Program-made: the position numbers and the translations under genes
From: Desulfobacteraceae bacterium
GTDB lineage: Bacteria > Desulfobacterota > Desulfobacteria > Desulfobacterales > Desulfosarcinaceae
Direction: 5' to 3'
Assembly (NCBI GenBank): GCA_027025615.1
Contig: JALVQM010000300.1
Span: forward strand, 1-35,156
DNA length: 35,156 nucleotides
Notes under the pieces: model-generated
Told to the model about the DNA's origin: nothing
What the model saw: the letters and a program-made list of their open reading frames with translations, nothing else
Database searches by the model: none
Shown here: piece after piece, positions 32,160 to 35,156 of the stretch
Position numbering within the stretch: position 1 is the stretch's first letter
How the letters are laid out: every line of letters starts with the position of its first letter

Positions 32160-33245
32160 ATGAATCCCATAAAAGAAATTATTGAGCTTACAAAAAAACT
32201 GATCAGTTTTCGATCAACCCACGACCGTCCTGAAGAAATCCGCAAATGTTGTCTGTTTGTCTCCGACTGGTTTGCCGTTCACGGAATTGAACACCGCTGC
32301 ATAGAAAACTCCGGCTATCTTTCTCTGGTGGTCATGCCCAAACCAGATTACACACCGGTTCTGCTCATGTCCCACCTGGATGTGGTGGCAGGTCCCGGGC
32401 AACTTTTCATCCCCCGGATGGAAGGCAATATTCTTTGGGGCCGGGGAAGCATTGATGACAAATATGCCGTTGCCCTGTCCATGGTTTTGTTAAAAGAAAT
32501 ACTTGCCCAACGGCCAGGTGCCGATAGCAACTGGCCCGTAGGCCTGCTGATCACCAGCGATGAAGAAATCGGCGGCAAACAGGGCGCCGGCAAAATACTG
32601 CCTTCGATTCGCACCGATTTTGGCATCGCCCTGGACGGAGGTCGTCCCGGCAGCATAGTAGTCAAAGAAAAGGGTATTCTAAAAATACGACTGACAACCC
32701 GGGGGAAAAGCGCCCATGGCAGCCGGCCCTGGCTGGGAAAAAATGCAATAACGGCCCTGCTAGCCGACATCCAGGCTATCATGGGATTATTCGAACCCTA
32801 TCCTGATGACCCGGGCCACTGGCACCGCACCTGCAACGTGGGACTCATCAGCGGCGGCCGGGTTTCCAACCAGGTTCCGGACCTGGCAGAAGCAATCCTG
32901 GATGTACGCTTTACAGAAAATGACAACCCTGACCTTCTGGTGGCTGAAATGCAAGCCGCTGTCCAGGGTACCCTGGTGGTTGAAGAAAGGGCGCAAATGC
33001 TTGTTTCGCGCCCCTCAAGCCACCTTGATCTTTTGCTTGAATGCTGCCCCGGCGCCAGTCTAGAGGCTGAACATGGCAGCAGTGACGCCCGCTATCTAAC
33101 CCAATTCGGCATGAACGGTGTGGTCTGGGGAGCAGACGGCCAAATGAGTCAACATTCGGACAATGAACATGTCCTGGTTCCCAGTATTGAACTTGTATAT
33201 CAGCGCCTTTTACAGTTCATTAAACAGTTGGACAAAACCGGCTGA
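32160..33245 (+). CDS. M20-family metallopeptidase (ArgE/DapE/carboxypeptidase-like)
   Basis: This 361-residue enzyme has the M20 metal-site residues: H72 and D74 (MSHLDVV), the bridging Asp (GRGSIDDK), the catalytic and metal Glu pair (TSDEEIGG), Asp in GIALDGG and a late His (QHSDNEHV). The inserted dimerisation lid is recognisable around GKSAHGSRPW. The family includes dipeptidases, acetylornithine and succinyl-diaminopimelate deacylases and aminoacylases; the context with IadA suggests a dipeptidase. The ribosome site before the ATG is weak, so translation may be coupled with iadA. Confidence 0.87.
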   Translation: MNPIKEIIELTKKLISFRSTHDRPEEIRKCCLFVSDWFAVHGIEHRCIENSGYLSLVVMPKPDYTPVLLMSHLDVVAGPGQLFIPRMEGNILWGRGSIDDKYAVALSMVLLKEILAQRPGADSNWPVGLLITSDEEIGGKQGAGKILPSIRTDFGIALDGGRPGSIVVKEKGILKIRLTTRGKSAHGSRPWLGKNAITALLADIQAIMGLFEPYPDDPGHWHRTCNVGLISGGRVSNQVPDLAEAILDVRFTENDNPDLLVAEMQAAVQGTLVVEERAQMLVSRPSSHLDLLLECCPGASLEAEHGSSDARYLTQFGMNGVVWGADGQMSQHSDNEHVLVPSIELVYQRLLQFIKQLDKTG

Positions 33246-33391
33246 TGATGAAATGCGTTTCAGCGCACAACACCATTAATGCATTGACCTGCCGTTATGA
33301 CTACGGCTGTTTCCACCAGGGCGAAGTAACTTTGAATTGATATACCCACATCTATCCAGCGGCAGACTGGTCTATGATCTCTGTCAAGGCT

Positions 33392-34420
33392 TCACTTGGC
33401 ATGCCGGGAAATTAAAGCCTTGATATCGTCAACAATGGCCTGTCCGTCCAGGCCTTTGGCACTTGCCTGGGCAATCCATTTTTGCGATATAGGTTTAAGA
33501 CGTTGATACCATTTGGCTTTTTCAGATGCAGCCAGTTCTATCACCTCAACCTGGTACTTCTCTTTGGACCACTGCATGGCTTCAAGGACGTGTTGGTCCA
33601 TGTAGCGGCCCGTCCATTCGGCCTGTTCAGCCATTAATTCGTCCAGAACCTGCTGAACATCCTTGGGAAGCTTGTTCCAGGAATCCATATTCATCACCAC
33701 GGCAAAGGGATAAATGGCTGTGTTGGTCATGGTTACATGGCGGCAAAGCTCAGCAAAGTTAAAATCTTTCATAACTTCCAGAGATGATAACAAGCCTTTG
33801 ACTACGCCTTTCTGCAAAGCCTCCGGTACCGCCGGCATGGGCATCCCCACCGGGTTGGCGCCCAGGGCCGCAAGGACCTGGGCTGCCCCGCCCGAGCCCC
33901 GCAGATCCAAGCCCCGCAGGTCTTTCAAGGTCCTTATGGGCACTTTAGACATGATATTGGTGGGAGCACTGGTGAAAAGAGTCAGGACCTTGACCCCGGC
34001 AAAAGCCTTGGGCTGGTATTTTTTATACAAATCAAGCAGAACCAAACTCCCAGTTCTGGCATCAGGGATACCCAGCGGCAGGCCGGTGGCATTTGTCACC
34101 ATGAAACGCCCCGGCTGATAAGCCATGCACAAGCATCCGATATCGGCCTGACCGGCAATGACTCCGTCAAGCATGGCTTTTGCTCCCAGCAGGGTACCTC
34201 CGGGGAAAGTATCGATTTTCACTTTCCCGGCAGTTCTTTTTTCCACCTCTTTTTTCCAGTGTTCCATTTGAACGCATGGAAAAGTGTTGGCCGGCGGGAA
34301 ATTGGCATAGGTAAGCCGGACAACCGAATCTCCCGAATATGCCGGCCCGGGAACCAGCATACAGGCAGCCAGTGCCAGAATCATCGACAATTTAACCAAC
34401 CTGGGCAATGCAGTTAACAT
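33392..34420 (-). CDS. TRAP transporter substrate-binding protein (DctP family)
   Basis: This 342-residue periplasmic protein has a signal peptide (hydrophobic to about residue 22, AYSG cleavage region). It then has the DctP fold: LTYANFPPANTFPCVQ, the GG(T)LLGAKAMLDGVIAGQADIG segment (cut here to its key residues) and the conserved Arg region DLRGLDLRGSGG that binds the ligand carboxylate. It delivers an organic acid to a TRAP permease, whose genes are not in the window. GGGAGGA precedes the ATG. It lies 32 bases after the CoA ligase on the same strand, so the pair may take up and activate the same carboxylic acid. Confidence 0.87.
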   Translation of the reverse strand: MLTALPRLVKLSMILALAACMLVPGPAYSGDSVVRLTYANFPPANTFPCVQMEHWKKEVEKRTAGKVKIDTFPGGTLLGAKAMLDGVIAGQADIGCLCMAYQPGRFMVTNATGLPLGIPDARTGSLVLLDLYKKYQPKAFAGVKVLTLFTSAPTNIMSKVPIRTLKDLRGLDLRGSGGAAQVLAALGANPVGMPMPAVPEALQKGVVKGLLSSLEVMKDFNFAELCRHVTMTNTAIYPFAVVMNMDSWNKLPKDVQQVLDELMAEQAEWTGRYMDQHVLEAMQWSKEKYQVEVIELAASEKAKWYQRLKPISQKWIAQASAKGLDGQAIVDDIKALISRHAK

Positions 34421-34452
34421 GGAAATCCTCCCTTTTTTATCATTATGGAAAA

Positions 34453-35156
34453 TCAGCTGGAATGGCCTTGGTTGCCGTTGCGTTTGTCGAAAACGCGCTG
34501 GCTCTTGCGCTCAGTCCGGGGGAGACTACCGGGATCGACAATTTCCACATGGCAGCGCACAAGTATCTTGCGTCTGATCTCGGCTTCCACCGCCCGGGCA
34601 AGCTGGTGATTTTCAGCGACAATTTCATTGTCAACCCGTTCTACTTTCACCGTCATCATATCCCGGCCATCTTTACCATGGGCCAGATGAATCTGGTATT
34701 CACTGCCAACACCCGCTATGGTACTCAAAACGTGGTCTATCTGGCTGGGATAAATATTGACTGCCCGATAGATGAACATATCGTCGGTCCGTCCCATGAT
34801 TCGATCATGGCGCGGGAAACCGACCCCGCATTCACAGGGGCCATCTATAATTCTGGTAAGGTCATGGGTTCGATACCTGATCAGGGGGCTGCCTTCTTTG
34901 CGTAATGTTGTAACCACCAATTCACCAAAAGTTCCTGGAGGCACCGGCTGCAGGCTTTCGGGATCAAGGATTTCGAAAATAAAGTGGTCGGCCCAGTAAT
35001 GGATACCGTTATGGTATTGGCAATCGATGCCTGTACCAGGACCGTAAAGTTCAGTCATACCGTAAATATCATGGATGTGCTCGACCCCCATCAGTTCACC
35101 AATACGCCGGCGCATGGCATCTGAGCAACGCTCAGCGCCCATTATGATTTTTTGAA
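34453..35156 (-). CDS. paaK: Phenylacetate-CoA ligase-like AMP-forming enzyme, C-terminal part (runs off window)
   Basis: Only the last 233 or so residues are inside the window; the frame stays open to the right edge, so the 5' end is missing. The part seen matches PaaK-type adenylate-forming ligases: MGAERCSDAMRRRIGE, YGMTELYGPG (the conserved adenylation motif), LIRYRTHDLTRI, and the hinge GRTDDMFIYRAVNIYPSQID before the C-terminal subdomain. The last residues (GSLPRTERKSQRVFDKR) carry the Lys of the lid. Such enzymes activate phenylacetate or other aryl acids with CoA. The cysteine pair CECG is a common PaaK feature. The neighbouring TRAP binding protein suggests uptake of the acid. Confidence 0.85.
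   Translation of the reverse strand, partial: QKIIMGAERCSDAMRRRIGELMGVEHIHDIYGMTELYGPGTGIDCQYHNGIHYWADHFIFEILDPESLQPVPPGTFGELVVTTLRKEGSPLIRYRTHDLTRIIDGPCECGVGFPRHDRIMGRTDDMFIYRAVNIYPSQIDHVLSTIAGVGSEYQIHLAHGKDGRDMMTVKVERVDNEIVAENHQLARAVEAEIRRKILVRCHVEIVDPGSLPRTERKSQRVFDKRNGNQGHSS

Overview
The window reads as a chromosomal segment of a strictly anaerobic, Gram-negative, probably sulfate-reducing bacterium of the Desulfobacterota (Desulfobacterales-like). This is an inference. It rests on an oxygen-sensitive glycyl radical enzyme, Mla-type envelope transport genes, lipoprotein and periplasmic signal sequences, an F0 gene cluster separated from F1, and the general style of the genes. No rRNA, tRNA, CRISPR array, transposase or phage gene was seen. 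Gene density is high and most genes fall into short operons.

Layout. Positions 1-795 hold no convincing gene. 796-2260: a secreted PEBP/YbhB-like protein coupled to a membrane-anchored pentapeptide-repeat protein. 2333-9831: a hydroxyproline catabolism locus with a palindromic operator and a sigma-70-like promoter. Its genes are a radical SAM activase, the glycyl radical trans-4-hydroxy-L-proline dehydratase (HypD type), a GntR/FCD regulator, an ornithine cyclodeaminase/mu-crystallin-family reductase, a proline-racemase-family enzyme with the Cys/Thr pair of trans-3-hydroxy-L-proline dehydratase, and a DUF401 permease. The locus would dehydrate both 4- and 3-hydroxyproline and return the carbon to the proline pool. 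9906-12030: a small unknown protein, then the NAD salvage pair pncA-pncB, ended by a bidirectional terminator. 12095-17757 (minus): a complete branched-chain amino-acid-type ABC importer, livKHMGF, with an intercistronic terminator hairpin after livK, preceded by an XRE-cupin regulator. 18250-19104: NAD kinase. 19108-21649 (minus): an MlaE-MlaF-MlaD lipid transport operon whose ATPase subunit has lost its nucleotide-binding motifs.

21850-23156: a secreted protein of uncertain family and a TPR lipoprotein. A 140-bp imperfect palindrome (23231-23370) sits directly against the ahcY stop codon. 23371-26010 (minus): metK-ahcY, the S-adenosylmethionine/S-adenosylhomocysteine pair. 26336-30027: an F0 operon atpZ-atpI-atpB-atpE1-atpE2-atpF'-atpF without delta or F1 genes. 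It encodes two rotor subunits: an ordinary 82-residue c with a two-carboxylate Na+-type site, and a 322-residue protein of four fused c hairpins in which only the first keeps the ion-binding Glu. 30257-33245: a cytidylate-kinase-like P-loop protein, isoaspartyl dipeptidase and an M20 peptidase. 33392-35156 (minus): a TRAP substrate-binding protein downstream of a phenylacetate-CoA-ligase-like gene that runs off the window.

Together the genes describe an amino-acid- and peptide-using anaerobe: peptidases and Liv/TRAP uptake, hydroxyproline dehydratases, NAD and SAM cofactor maintenance, and ion-coupled energy conservation. The strongest leads are the mixed c-ring with a four-hairpin, single-carboxylate subunit, the pseudo-ATPase inside the Mla operon, and the dual hydroxyproline locus with an unassigned permease.
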